DNA of 64,000 bases. Origin: Streptomyces sp. F63. GTDB taxonomy: Bacteria > Actinomycetota > Actinomycetes > Streptomycetales > Streptomycetaceae. The notes beneath the pieces were generated by a model. The model had not been told where the DNA came from, did no database searches, and saw only the letters and a list, made by a program, of their open reading frames with translations. Shown here one piece after another: positions 7,624-15,456 of the stretch. Made by a program: the position numbers and the translations under genes. Location: NCBI RefSeq assembly GCF_018070345.1, contig NZ_JAGPXX010000020.1:1-64000 (forward strand), read 5' to 3'. Position 1 is the first letter of the stretch; every line of letters begins with the position of its first letter.

Positions 7624-8552
7624 CCACCACCGCCATCACCGAGCAGGGCGCGGCCACCCGGGTGCGCGCCGGAGCGCACTCCGGAAGCGCGCCGCCCGCG
7701 CGCCGCTTCCGGCGCGGCCCCGGCACCGGCGGCGGCGCGGCCGGGGACCGCACGCCGCGCTGGCAGATCCACCTGCCGCTGGGGCTGTATCTGCTCTTCA
7801 CCCTGGTGCCGTTCTACTGGATGCTGCTGTTCGCCCTGCGGCCGGCGGGTTCCACCTCGCTGGTGCCCTGGCCGGCCACGGCCGCGCACTTCGACAAGGT
7901 GTGGAACGACCTCGGGTTCGCGGTCTTCTTCCGCAACAGCCTGCTGGTCGGCGTCGCGTCCCTGCTGATGACGACGGCCGTGGCGCTGGCCGGCGGCTAC
8001 GCGCTGGCCCGGTTCCGGTTCCGGGGGCGGAACGGCTTCATGCTGGCGCTGCTGTGCTCGCAGTTCATCCCGGGCGCGCTGATGCTCGTACCGCTCTTCG
8101 AGATCTTCCGGGAGCTGGCCCTCGTCAACTCGCTGTGGAGCGTGGTCATCGCCGAGACGGTCTTCCAGCTGCCGCTCTCGCTCATCCTCATCAGCGGTTT
8201 CATCCGCAATGTGCCGGCCGAGCTGGAGGAGGCCGCCTGGGTCGACGGCTGCGGGCGCTTCCGCGCCTTCTGCGCGGTGGTGCTGCCGCTGCTGCGGCCG
8301 GGACTGATCGCGGTCGGTTCCTTCGCCTTCGTGCACAGCTGGAACCACTTCCTCTTCGCACTGATGTTCCTCAGTTCGCAGGAGAAGTACACGATCCCCG
8401 TCGGACTCAACTACACGATCGGCGCGGAGAGCGTCGACCTGGGCGCACTGGCCGCGGGCGGTGTCGTGGCCGCCGTGCCCGTGGTGATCGTCTTCGCCTT
8501 CATCCAGAAGTGGCTCATCGCCGGCTTCAGTGCCGGGGCGGTCAAGGGCTGA
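7620..8552 (+). CDS. Sugar ABC transporter permease, MalG/UgpE type
   Basis: A 310-residue CUT1 permease. A basic, Gly/Arg-rich cytoplasmic N-terminus of about 45 residues precedes the first membrane helix (LGLYLLFTLVPFYWMLLFAL). The EAA loop is EEAAWVDGCGRFRAFCAVVL, followed by PLLRPGL, and the typical W.HFLFALMFL segment is near the C-terminus. The start ATG overlaps the stop of the MalF-type permease by four bases, so equimolar translation is expected. It is followed after about 40 bases by the oxidoreductase gene at 8594, with the binding protein after that, giving the order permease, permease, oxidoreductase, binding protein. Confidence 0.92.
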   Translation: MTTTAITEQGAATRVRAGAHSGSAPPARRFRRGPGTGGGAAGDRTPRWQIHLPLGLYLLFTLVPFYWMLLFALRPAGSTSLVPWPATAAHFDKVWNDLGFAVFFRNSLLVGVASLLMTTAVALAGGYALARFRFRGRNGFMLALLCSQFIPGALMLVPLFEIFRELALVNSLWSVVIAETVFQLPLSLILISGFIRNVPAELEEAAWVDGCGRFRAFCAVVLPLLRPGLIAVGSFAFVHSWNHFLFALMFLSSQEKYTIPVGLNYTIGAESVDLGALAAGGVVAAVPVVIVFAFIQKWLIAGFSAGAVKG

Positions 8553-8593
8553 GCCGCCCGCGGGCGGCCGGGAACAGCGCATCGGAGAATGAC

Positions 8594-9931
8594 ATGACGG
8601 CAGTTGACGGAGCGAACGCCGGGCCGGGCACCGTACCGGAGGCCGGGCCCGGCCCCGGACCCGCGGGCGGCCCGGACGGGCCGGTGCCCGTGGTGCTCGC
8701 CGGGGGGCGCGGCCACGGCTCCTGGCACCTGGAGAACCTGCGGCGGCTCGCGGCGGCCGGACGGGTCCGGCTCGCCGGGGTGTGCGAACCCCGGCCCCTC
8801 GCCGCGGCGGAACTGGCCGGATTCGACGGGGTCGAGCAGTCCCCGGACCTCGCCGGGCTGCTGGAGCGCACCGGCGCGCGGATCACCGTCGTCTGCACGC
8901 CGATCCACACCCACACCGAACTGGCGCTCACCGCCGCCCGCGCCGGCTCCCACCTGCTGCTGGAGAAGCCGCCGACGCCCTCGTACGCGGAGTTCCTGCG
9001 GCTCACCGAGGGCGTCGCGGCCGCCGGCACCGCCTGCCAGATCGGCTTCCAGTCGCTGGGTTCACACGCCCTGGACGCCATCGCGGAGCTGATCGGCGGC
9101 GGGGCCGTCGGCCGGGTGCGCGGCATCGGCGGTGCGGGAGCCTGGGTGCGCGGCGAGGACTACTACACCCGCGCCCCCTGGGCCGGGCGGCGGGCCCTCG
9201 GCGGCCGGGACGTCGTCGACGGCGTCCTCACCAACCCCCTCGCGCACGCCGTCGCCACGGCGCTCCGCATCGACGGCAGCGACCGGGCCGAGGACCTGGC
9301 CGGGATCGAACTGGAGCAGTACCGGGCCCACGAGATCGAGGCGGACGACACCTCCTGCCTGCGGCTCACCACGGTGCGCGGCACCCGGATCACCGTGGCC
9401 GTCACCCTCTGCGCCGAGCGGTCGTCCGACCCGTATCTGATCGTCCACGGCGACCGGGGCCGGATCACCTTCTGGTACACGCGGGACCGGGTGCTGCTGC
9501 GGCGCGCCGGACACCCGCCGGAGGAACGCCGGTACGGGCGGACGGATCTCCTGGAGGACCTGCTCGCCCATCTGGCCACCGGCTCGCCCCTGCTCGTGCC
9601 GGTGGACCGCACCGGCGCGTTCACCCGCGTCGTCGAGGCGGTCCGGACGGCGCCGCCGCCGGTGCGGCTGCGCGAGCCCGACTGGCACCGGGCGGACGGC
9701 CCGGCCCGGCGCACCGGCGGCACGGCGCCGCGCCGGGTGGTCGCGGGGGTCGACGCGCTGGTCGAGGCCGGTGCCGAGACCCTCTCGCTCTTCTCCGAAC
9801 TGGGCGCGGACTGGGCCGTACCGGCCGCGGCGGCGGAGCGCACCGGCACGGCGGTACCGCAGCAGGCGGCATGGCAGCAGCACATCGAGAACGTCGAACC
9901 GAGGACCGAGAACCGAGGAGAGCCGGCATGA
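8594..9931 (+). CDS. Gfo/Idh/MocA-family oxidoreductase embedded in the importer operon
   Basis: A 445-residue NAD(P)-dependent oxidoreductase. After a Gly/Pro-rich N-terminus of about 30 residues, the Rossmann fold starts at VPVVLAGGRGHGSWHLENL. The family signature EKP is in LLLEKPPTPS (near residue 127), and a C-terminal alpha/beta domain follows (ITVAVTLCAERSSDPYLIVH). Members oxidise or reduce sugars and sugar derivatives; one branch includes L-arabinose 1-dehydrogenase of the oxidative pentose route. The ATG has GGAG eight bases upstream. Its stop overlaps the ATG of the solute-binding protein (ATGA), so it belongs to the importer operon and most likely acts on the imported sugar. The substrate is not identifiable from sequence alone. 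Confidence 0.85.
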   Translation: MTAVDGANAGPGTVPEAGPGPGPAGGPDGPVPVVLAGGRGHGSWHLENLRRLAAAGRVRLAGVCEPRPLAAAELAGFDGVEQSPDLAGLLERTGARITVVCTPIHTHTELALTAARAGSHLLLEKPPTPSYAEFLRLTEGVAAAGTACQIGFQSLGSHALDAIAELIGGGAVGRVRGIGGAGAWVRGEDYYTRAPWAGRRALGGRDVVDGVLTNPLAHAVATALRIDGSDRAEDLAGIELEQYRAHEIEADDTSCLRLTTVRGTRITVAVTLCAERSSDPYLIVHGDRGRITFWYTRDRVLLRRAGHPPEERRYGRTDLLEDLLAHLATGSPLLVPVDRTGAFTRVVEAVRTAPPPVRLREPDWHRADGPARRTGGTAPRRVVAGVDALVEAGAETLSLFSELGADWAVPAAAAERTGTAVPQQAAWQQHIENVEPRTENRGEPA

Positions 9932-11292
9932 CGACAGCACACCGACCCCAGCGCCCGGGCCCGCGCCCCGCGAGAGCGATACGGCCCGCGGCGGCCGTGG
10001 CCCTGACCGCCGTACTCGCCCTGACGGCGGGCGCCTGCGGGGACTCCGGCGACGCGGCCGGGGGAGAGGGCGACGGCAAGGGCACCGTCGAGTTCTGGGA
10101 CAACAACGGCGGGGTCCGCACCCCCGTCTGGAAGAAGATCATCGCCGCGTTCGAGAAGAAGCACCCGGACATCGACGTCACGTACGTGCCCGTGCCGATC
10201 ACCGAGGTGCAGCAGAAGTACGACACCGCGATCGCCGGCGGCGGGCTGCCGGACGTCGGCGGCGTCAAGACCGCGGATCTGGCGAACATGGTCGCGCAGG
10301 GCGCGCTGGAACCGGTCGGTGACCGCATCGAAGAGGGCCCGCTGGGCGGCACGCTGTCGCACGGCATGGTGGAGAGCGTCCGTGCCGCGGGCGGTGAGGG
10401 CGAGGAGATGTTCTCCGTCCCGACCTCCGCCAACCAGAGCGTCCTGTGGTACCGCACGGACCTCTTCGAGAAGGCGGGGCTGGACGCGCCCGACGACTGG
10501 GAGACGTTCTACGAGGCGGCGGAGAAGCTGACCGACGCGGACGCCAACGAGTTCGGCTTCACCCTCCGCGGCGGTGCCGGATCCGTCGCCCAGGCCCTGG
10601 ACATGATGTACGCCCAGTCCGGGATCGACACCTTCTGGAAGGGGGAGAAGACCACGGTCAACGCCCCGGAGAACGTCGAGGCGCTGGAGAAGTACGTGGG
10701 CCTCTACAAGAAGGCCACGCCCGCCGCCGACCTCAACAACGACTTCACCAAGATGGTCGCCCAGTTCGACAGCGGCGACATCGGGATGCTGCTGCACAAC
10801 CTCGGCTCGTACCCCGACCATGTGAAGGCGTTCGGGAAGGACCGGATCGCCGGCATCCCGCTGCCGCCCTCGGCGGAGGGCGCGCCGCGCACCATCCCGT
10901 CCAACCCGGTCGACGGGCTGGGGCTGTTCCGCAGCAGCGACAACAAGGCCGCGGCCTGGACGTTCATCGAGTTCGCCGTCTCCCACGAGATGAACAGCCT
11001 CTGGAACGAGGAGGCGGGCGCCATCCCGGCCCGCACGGACGCCGCCGGGGACGCCTGGATCGAGGACGCGGCGCCGGTGCAGGCCGCGATGGAGTCCGTC
11101 AACGACCCCGAGACGAGGATCGTCCAGCTGCCGTACCAGCTGCCGGACTGGAACCACATCAGCAAGGCCGGCACCGAGCCGGACTTCCAGAGACTGCTGC
11201 TGGGCGAGATCACCGCCAAGGAGTTCGCGGACAAGCTCGCCGGGCTCCTCAACGAGGCCCGGGCGGAATGGTCGGAGCAGCAGGACCAGTGA
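9928..11292 (+). CDS. Sugar ABC transporter solute-binding lipoprotein
   Basis: A 454-residue extracellular lipoprotein. A basic start and hydrophobic stretch (AAAVALTAVLALTAGAC) end in a lipobox cysteine near residue 37, so signal peptidase II processing and membrane anchoring are expected. The body is a CUT1-type binding protein (VEFWDNNGGVRTPVWKKII, then FEKKHPDIDVTYVP; QKYDTAIAGGGLPDV; VDGLGLFRSSDNKAAAWTFI). It delivers substrate to the two permeases upstream. Translation is coupled to the preceding gene by an ATGA overlap. Pectin- or hemicellulose-derived sugar is the likely ligand because a secreted pectate lyase follows on the same strand. Confidence 0.92.
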   Translation: MTTAHRPQRPGPRPARAIRPAAAVALTAVLALTAGACGDSGDAAGGEGDGKGTVEFWDNNGGVRTPVWKKIIAAFEKKHPDIDVTYVPVPITEVQQKYDTAIAGGGLPDVGGVKTADLANMVAQGALEPVGDRIEEGPLGGTLSHGMVESVRAAGGEGEEMFSVPTSANQSVLWYRTDLFEKAGLDAPDDWETFYEAAEKLTDADANEFGFTLRGGAGSVAQALDMMYAQSGIDTFWKGEKTTVNAPENVEALEKYVGLYKKATPAADLNNDFTKMVAQFDSGDIGMLLHNLGSYPDHVKAFGKDRIAGIPLPPSAEGAPRTIPSNPVDGLGLFRSSDNKAAAWTFIEFAVSHEMNSLWNEEAGAIPARTDAAGDAWIEDAAPVQAAMESVNDPETRIVQLPYQLPDWNHISKAGTEPDFQRLLLGEITAKEFADKLAGLLNEARAEWSEQQDQ

Positions 11293-11491
11293 GCTGTCCC
11301 GCGGGCACGCGGCGGCCGCACCCTGCCCCGCCGCTCCGCGACCGGTCCCCGCCGTCGTGACCGCCGCCGCCCCGGCCGCGGCGGCGGGCGGCCCCCGCCC
11401 GGGGAGCGGCTCCGGCGCGCGGCTTCCCGGCCGGGCGCCCCGGCTCCCCTCCCTTCCGTACGTTCCCCTCTCACCCCCCCAGGAGTCCGAC

Positions 11492-12826
11492 ATGCCGAGA
11501 GTGTCATGTCCCGTGCGTGCCGCCGCCGCTCTGCTGTGCGGCGCCGTGCTCGCCCTGGCCCCCGTCCCCGCCGGGGCCGCCGGGCCGTCCGCTTCTGCTC
11601 CCGTCCCCGTGCCCGCACCGCGCGGCGACCGGCCGGTGCTGCCCGCCGGAGACGGCTGGGCCTCGGCGGAGGGCGGCACGACCGGTGGTGCGGCCGCCGA
11701 CGCGGACCACGTCTTCACCGTCCGCAGCCGGGCCGAGCTCGCCGCCGCGCTGAACGGCGGCGACCCCACCCCCAAGGTCATCCGCGTCGCGGGCACGATC
11801 GACGCCAACACCGACGACGCCGGGCGCCCCCTCTCCTGCGCCGACTACGCCACCGACGGTTACTCCCTCGACGGCTATCTCGCCGCCTACCACCCGGACA
11901 CCTGGGGCGACGCCGACCCCTCCGGGCCGATGGAGGACGCCCGCGCCGCCTCCGCCGCCCGGCAGGCGGCGCGGGTGCGGCTGGCCGTCGGCTCGAACAC
12001 CACCATCGTCGGCGCGGGTCCCCATGCCCGTCTGCTCGGCGCAAGCCTCCAGGTCAAGGCTGCCGAGAACGTCGTCATCCAGGGCGTCATCTTCGAGGAC
12101 GCGTACGACTGCTTCCCGCAGTGGGACCCCACCGACGGTGCCCACGGCAACTGGAACTCCGAGTACGACAACCTCGTCGTGTACGGCTCCCGCCACGTCT
12201 GGATCGACCACAACACCTTCACCGACGGCCGCCGTCCCGACAGCGCGCAGCCGCACCACTTCGGGGTGCTGTACCAGCAGCACGACGGCGAGCTGGACAT
12301 CGTGCGCGGCGCCGACCTGGTCACCGCCTCCTGGAACGTCTTCGCCGACCACGACAAGACCCTGATGATCGGCAACAGCGACGGTGCGGGCGACACCGAC
12401 CGCGGCCGGCTGCGGGTGACCCTCCACCACAACCTCTTCCGCGATGTGACCGAACGGGCGCCCCGGGTGCGCTTCGGCCGGGTCGACGTCTACAACAACC
12501 ACTATCTGACGACCGGCGGCCGCTACGGCTACAGCTGGGGCGTCGGCTTCGAGTCCCGCCTCGTCGCCGAGGCGAACGCCGTCACCCTGCCGGACGCGGT
12601 GGACCCGGCGAACGTCATCAAGAGCTGGAAGGGCACGGCCCTCACCGAGCGGAACAACCTGGTGAACGGAGCGGCCGTGGACCTGCTCGCCGTGCACAAC
12701 GCCGCCGTCCCCGACGAGCGGCTCGGCGACGACGCGGGCTGGACGCCCCGGCTCCGGCCCCGCGTCGACCACCCGCGCGCCGTCCCGTACCTGGTGGCCC
12801 GGCACGCGGGCGCCGGGCGGCGCTGA
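11492..12826 (+). CDS. Secreted pectate lyase, polysaccharide lyase family 1
   Basis: A 444-residue secreted enzyme. The signal peptide runs from the ATG at 11492 through AAALLCGAVLALAPVPAGAA, with cleavage near residue 30. The right-handed beta-helix core shows PL1 marks: NTTIVGAGPHARLLGASLQV, NVVIQGVIFEDAYDCFPQWD, the calcium-site region SEYDNLVVYGSRHVWIDHNT, and the arginine strand ERAPRVRFGRVDVYNNHY. It cleaves homogalacturonan by beta-elimination outside the cell, giving unsaturated oligogalacturonides. AGGAG lies six to ten bases before the chosen ATG; a longer upstream reading frame lacks a signal peptide at its start. It follows the importer genes with a 199-base gap and ends before a strong hairpin. 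Confidence 0.93.
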   Translation: MPRVSCPVRAAAALLCGAVLALAPVPAGAAGPSASAPVPVPAPRGDRPVLPAGDGWASAEGGTTGGAAADADHVFTVRSRAELAAALNGGDPTPKVIRVAGTIDANTDDAGRPLSCADYATDGYSLDGYLAAYHPDTWGDADPSGPMEDARAASAARQAARVRLAVGSNTTIVGAGPHARLLGASLQVKAAENVVIQGVIFEDAYDCFPQWDPTDGAHGNWNSEYDNLVVYGSRHVWIDHNTFTDGRRPDSAQPHHFGVLYQQHDGELDIVRGADLVTASWNVFADHDKTLMIGNSDGAGDTDRGRLRVTLHHNLFRDVTERAPRVRFGRVDVYNNHYLTTGGRYGYSWGVGFESRLVAEANAVTLPDAVDPANVIKSWKGTALTERNNLVNGAAVDLLAVHNAAVPDERLGDDAGWTPRLRPRVDHPRAVPYLVARHAGAGRR

Positions 12827-12833
12827 CCGGGCA

Positions 12834-12863
12834 GGGCCCGGCCCCGGGCGGGGGGCCGGGCCC
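12834..12863 (+). terminator. Hairpin after the pectate lyase gene
   Basis: A 12-base perfect stem (GGGCCCGGCCCC against GGGGCCGGGCCC) with a six-base loop lies eight bases after the stop codon. There is no T-tract, which is usual for intrinsic terminators in very high-GC actinomycetes. Confidence 0.65.
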
Positions 12864-12908
12864 GCCGGGCCGGCCGGCACCAGCGGTGGTCCCGGGGACG
12901 GGAGAGCC

Positions 12909-12980
12909 TTGACCCCCTCGGCGGCCCGGAAATAGGGTCCAGGGTATTCAGTATCAGGAACAACGTTCAGTATCTCGAAC
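12909..12980 (+). promoter_or_regulatory. Promoter with two tandem operators before the semialdehyde dehydrogenase
   Basis: TTGACC at 12909-12914 and TAGGGT at 12933-12938 are separated by 18 bases. Directly downstream stand two 15-base copies, TTCAGTATCAGGAAC at 12947-12961 and TTCAGTATCTCGAAC at 12966-12980. The second is preceded by G, giving GTTC and GAAC arms. Two copies 19 bases apart just after the -10 box look like a repressor site of GntR or IclR type. The GntR gene at 14733 is the nearest candidate. Confidence 0.65.
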
Positions 12981-13012
12981 GCCATCGAGTGGAACGAGCT
13001 GGAGGAACCGCA

Positions 13013-14545
13013 GTGGCCGCAAGCGTGTGGAGCGTCGACCCCCGGACCGGGAAGCGGCGGGAGGAAGTGGCCGTCGAGGCCACGCCCGCGGAGGTCGACG
13101 AGGCCGTGCGCGCCGCTCACGCGGTGCGCGGCAGCCTCGCCGACCGCGCCGTGCGCACCGCCTTCCTGCGCACGGCCGCCGACCTCCTGGACGAGTCCGC
13201 CGGCCATGTCGTCGAGGCCGCCGACGCGGAGACGGCGCTCGGCCCCGGCCGGCTCACCGGGGAGCTCGCCCGGACGACGTACCAGCTCCGGGCGTTCGCC
13301 GACCTCGTCGACGAGGGGGCCTTCCTCGGCGTGATGATCGACCACGCCGTCCCGGACCTCAAGCCGGTCCCGCGCCCCGACCTGCGCCGCCACAAGGTGC
13401 CGCTCGGTGTCGTCGCCGTCTACTCCGCGAGCAACTTTCCGCTCGCCTTCTCCGTCCCCGGCGGCGACACGGCCAGCGCGCTCGCCGCGGGCTGCCCCGT
13501 CGTCGTCAAGGCCCACCCGGACCACCCGGCGACCTCCGAGCTGTGCGCCTCCGTGCTGCGCCGCGCCGCCGTCCGGGCCGGACTGCCGGCGGACGTCGTC
13601 CGCCTGGTCCACGGCTTCGAGGCGGGCGTCGAGCTGATCAAGCACCCACTGGTCTCGGCCGCCGGGTTCACCGGGTCGGTCCGCGGCGGCCGGGCACTCT
13701 TCGACGCGGCGGCCGCCCGCCCCGTGCCCATCCCGTTCCACGGCGAGCTCGGCAGTCTCAACCCGGTCGTCGTCACCGGGGCCGCCGCGGAGGAGCGCGC
13801 CGACGAGATCGGCGCCGGCCTGGCCGGGTCGATGACCCTCGGGCACGGCCAGTTCTGCGTCAAGCCCGGTCTGGTGCTCACCCCCTCGGGCGCGGCCGGG
13901 GACCGGCTGCTGGCCGCCCTCACCGATGCCGTCGGCAAGACCGGGGCGGGGGTGCTGCTCGACTCCCGGATGCGCGACAACTTCGTCCGCGGAGTGCGCG
14001 AGCGGCTGGGGCTCCCCGGAGTCGGCAGCCCGGTGACCCCGGGCGAGAGCGGTGAGCTGGCCGTCGGCGCCGGGTACCTCACCGTTCCGGCGGCGCGGCT
14101 GGCCGAGGGCGACGTCCACGCACTGCTGCTGGAGGAGTGCTTCGGCCCCGTCACCGTCGTCGTCCGGTACGAGAACGCGGCCGAGGTCTCCGCGGTCCTG
14201 GAGCGGCTGCCCGGCAACCTCACCGCCACCGTCCACATCGGCACGGGCGAGGCGGAGGAGGAGCACGGCTTCGCGGCGCGGCTGCTCGCCGAGCTGACCC
14301 CGCTGGCCGGCCGGCTGCTCGTGAACGGCTGGCCCACCGGCGTCGCCGTGGCCCCCGCACAGCACCACGGCGGCCCCTACCCGGCCACGACCTCCACCTC
14401 CACCTCGGTCGGCGCCACAGCGATCGAGCGCTGGCTGCGCCCGGTGGCCTACCAGAACACGCCGCAGGCACTGCTGCCCCCGGAGCTCAGGGACGGCAAC
14501 CCGCTCGGCCTCCCGCGCCGCGTCGACGGCCGCCCGGAACACTGA
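13013..14545 (+). CDS. 2,5-dioxovalerate (alpha-ketoglutarate semialdehyde) dehydrogenase
   Basis: A 510-residue aldehyde dehydrogenase. The general base is Glu245 in FHGELGSLNP and the catalytic thiol is Cys282 in GHGQFCVKPG. The ELGSLNP form of the glutamate motif marks the NADP-dependent ketoglutarate-semialdehyde branch, the last step that turns 2,5-dioxovalerate into 2-oxoglutarate in both oxidative uronate and pentonate pathways. The cofactor-binding core is VYSASNFPLAFSVPGGDTAS. The GTG at 13013 was preferred because GGAGGA sits about seven bases before it; a GTG at 12989 is in frame but lacks a site. It is monocistronic, with its own promoter and doubled operator, and ends before a hairpin. 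Confidence 0.88.
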   Translation: MAASVWSVDPRTGKRREEVAVEATPAEVDEAVRAAHAVRGSLADRAVRTAFLRTAADLLDESAGHVVEAADAETALGPGRLTGELARTTYQLRAFADLVDEGAFLGVMIDHAVPDLKPVPRPDLRRHKVPLGVVAVYSASNFPLAFSVPGGDTASALAAGCPVVVKAHPDHPATSELCASVLRRAAVRAGLPADVVRLVHGFEAGVELIKHPLVSAAGFTGSVRGGRALFDAAAARPVPIPFHGELGSLNPVVVTGAAAEERADEIGAGLAGSMTLGHGQFCVKPGLVLTPSGAAGDRLLAALTDAVGKTGAGVLLDSRMRDNFVRGVRERLGLPGVGSPVTPGESGELAVGAGYLTVPAARLAEGDVHALLLEECFGPVTVVVRYENAAEVSAVLERLPGNLTATVHIGTGEAEEEHGFAARLLAELTPLAGRLLVNGWPTGVAVAPAQHHGGPYPATTSTSTSVGATAIERWLRPVAYQNTPQALLPPELRDGNPLGLPRRVDGRPEH

Positions 14546-14554
14546 CCGGAGCCG

Positions 14555-14588
14555 CCCCCGGCCGGCGGCCACCCGCCCCGGCCGGGGG
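14555..14588 (+). terminator. Hairpin after the semialdehyde dehydrogenase gene
   Basis: An 11-base perfect stem (CCCCCGGCCGG against CCGGCCGGGGG) with a 12-base loop begins ten bases past the stop codon. Confidence 0.55.
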
Positions 14589-14732
14589 CCCCGGGACCTG
14601 TTCGGCGTAACGGGCGGGCCCGAGGGGGCGCACCCGGGGGTGCGGGGCGGAGAACGGGAAGCGGCCGCACAGCGCGCCCGTTCCCCGGCGGAAGCGGAGT
14701 GCCACCCGCTGCCGAAAAGGGACAATAGGGGC

Positions 14733-15392
14733 ATGGCGGAAGGGAATGCCGCGGTGCACGAGGCGTACGACGCCGTCCGGACGCGCATGACGGACGGCCG
14801 CTACGCCCAGGGGCAGATCATCAGCCCGGAAGCGGTCGCGGCGGAGACGAGCCTGCCGCTTCCGGCCATCGAGGCCGCCTTCGGCCGCCTGGTCGAGGAG
14901 AACGCCCTGCGTCTCTACCCGCGGCACGGTGCGCTGGTCCTCCCGCTGGATCTGGAGGAGGCGCGCGAGGTCATGGAGGCCCGGCTGCTGCTGGAGATCT
15001 TCGCGATCGACTCCGTGGTCGCCCGCGGCCGGGAGCACGCGCGCCGCCTGGGCCGCGATCTCGCCCCGCTGCTGGAGAAGAGGGACACCTCCGAGGCCAC
15101 CCTGCTCCAGGCCCGGCGTTTCCACGGCGAACTGGTGGCGGCGGCGGGCAACGCCGTGGTCGCCCGGATGCACGAGACGCTGTGGGACCGCAGCCTGCAT
15201 GTCGCCGCCGCCTCCACCGCCGGGGCGGAGAACCGGGACAGCAACATCGCCGAGCACCGGGAGATCGCCGAGGCCCTGTCCCGGGGCGAGGGCGCGCGCG
15301 CCCGCCGGCTGGTGTACGAGCACGTCTCCGCCATCCTGCGCCGCGTCGGCGTCGGCGACGAGCTGACCCTGCCGCGCCCGGCGGACGCCTGA
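14733..15392 (+). CDS. GntR-family regulator, FCD-like
   Basis: A 219-residue regulator. An N-terminal winged helix (YAQGQIISPEAVAAETSLPL, then PAIEAAFGRLVEENAL, about residues 24-63) is followed by a helical FCD-like domain (ARLLLEIFAIDSVV; RRFHGELVAAAGNAVVARMH; NIAEHREIAEALSRGEGARA). The HTH is less canonical than in the first GntR: the usual VSRTPVREAL is SLPLPAIEAAF. It follows the semialdehyde dehydrogenase on the same strand and is a good candidate to bind the doubled operator at 12947-12980. The ATG at 14733 follows AATAGGGGC, with no clear ribosome site, so a short-leader or leaderless start is possible. Confidence 0.82.
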   Translation: MAEGNAAVHEAYDAVRTRMTDGRYAQGQIISPEAVAAETSLPLPAIEAAFGRLVEENALRLYPRHGALVLPLDLEEAREVMEARLLLEIFAIDSVVARGREHARRLGRDLAPLLEKRDTSEATLLQARRFHGELVAAAGNAVVARMHETLWDRSLHVAAASTAGAENRDSNIAEHREIAEALSRGEGARARRLVYEHVSAILRRVGVGDELTLPRPADA

Positions 15393-15456
15393 GGGACCGC
15401 GGCCCGGCCGTTTCCCCGTGGACGGGCGGACCGCGTCCCCCGCATAGTGGCTCCCC

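Noticed and set aside
11504..14788. A 1,094-codon minus-strand frame over the pectate lyase and dehydrogenase
   Set aside because: Antisense shadow with Val/Gly/Arg-rich composition; both plus-strand genes have complete catalytic motifs.
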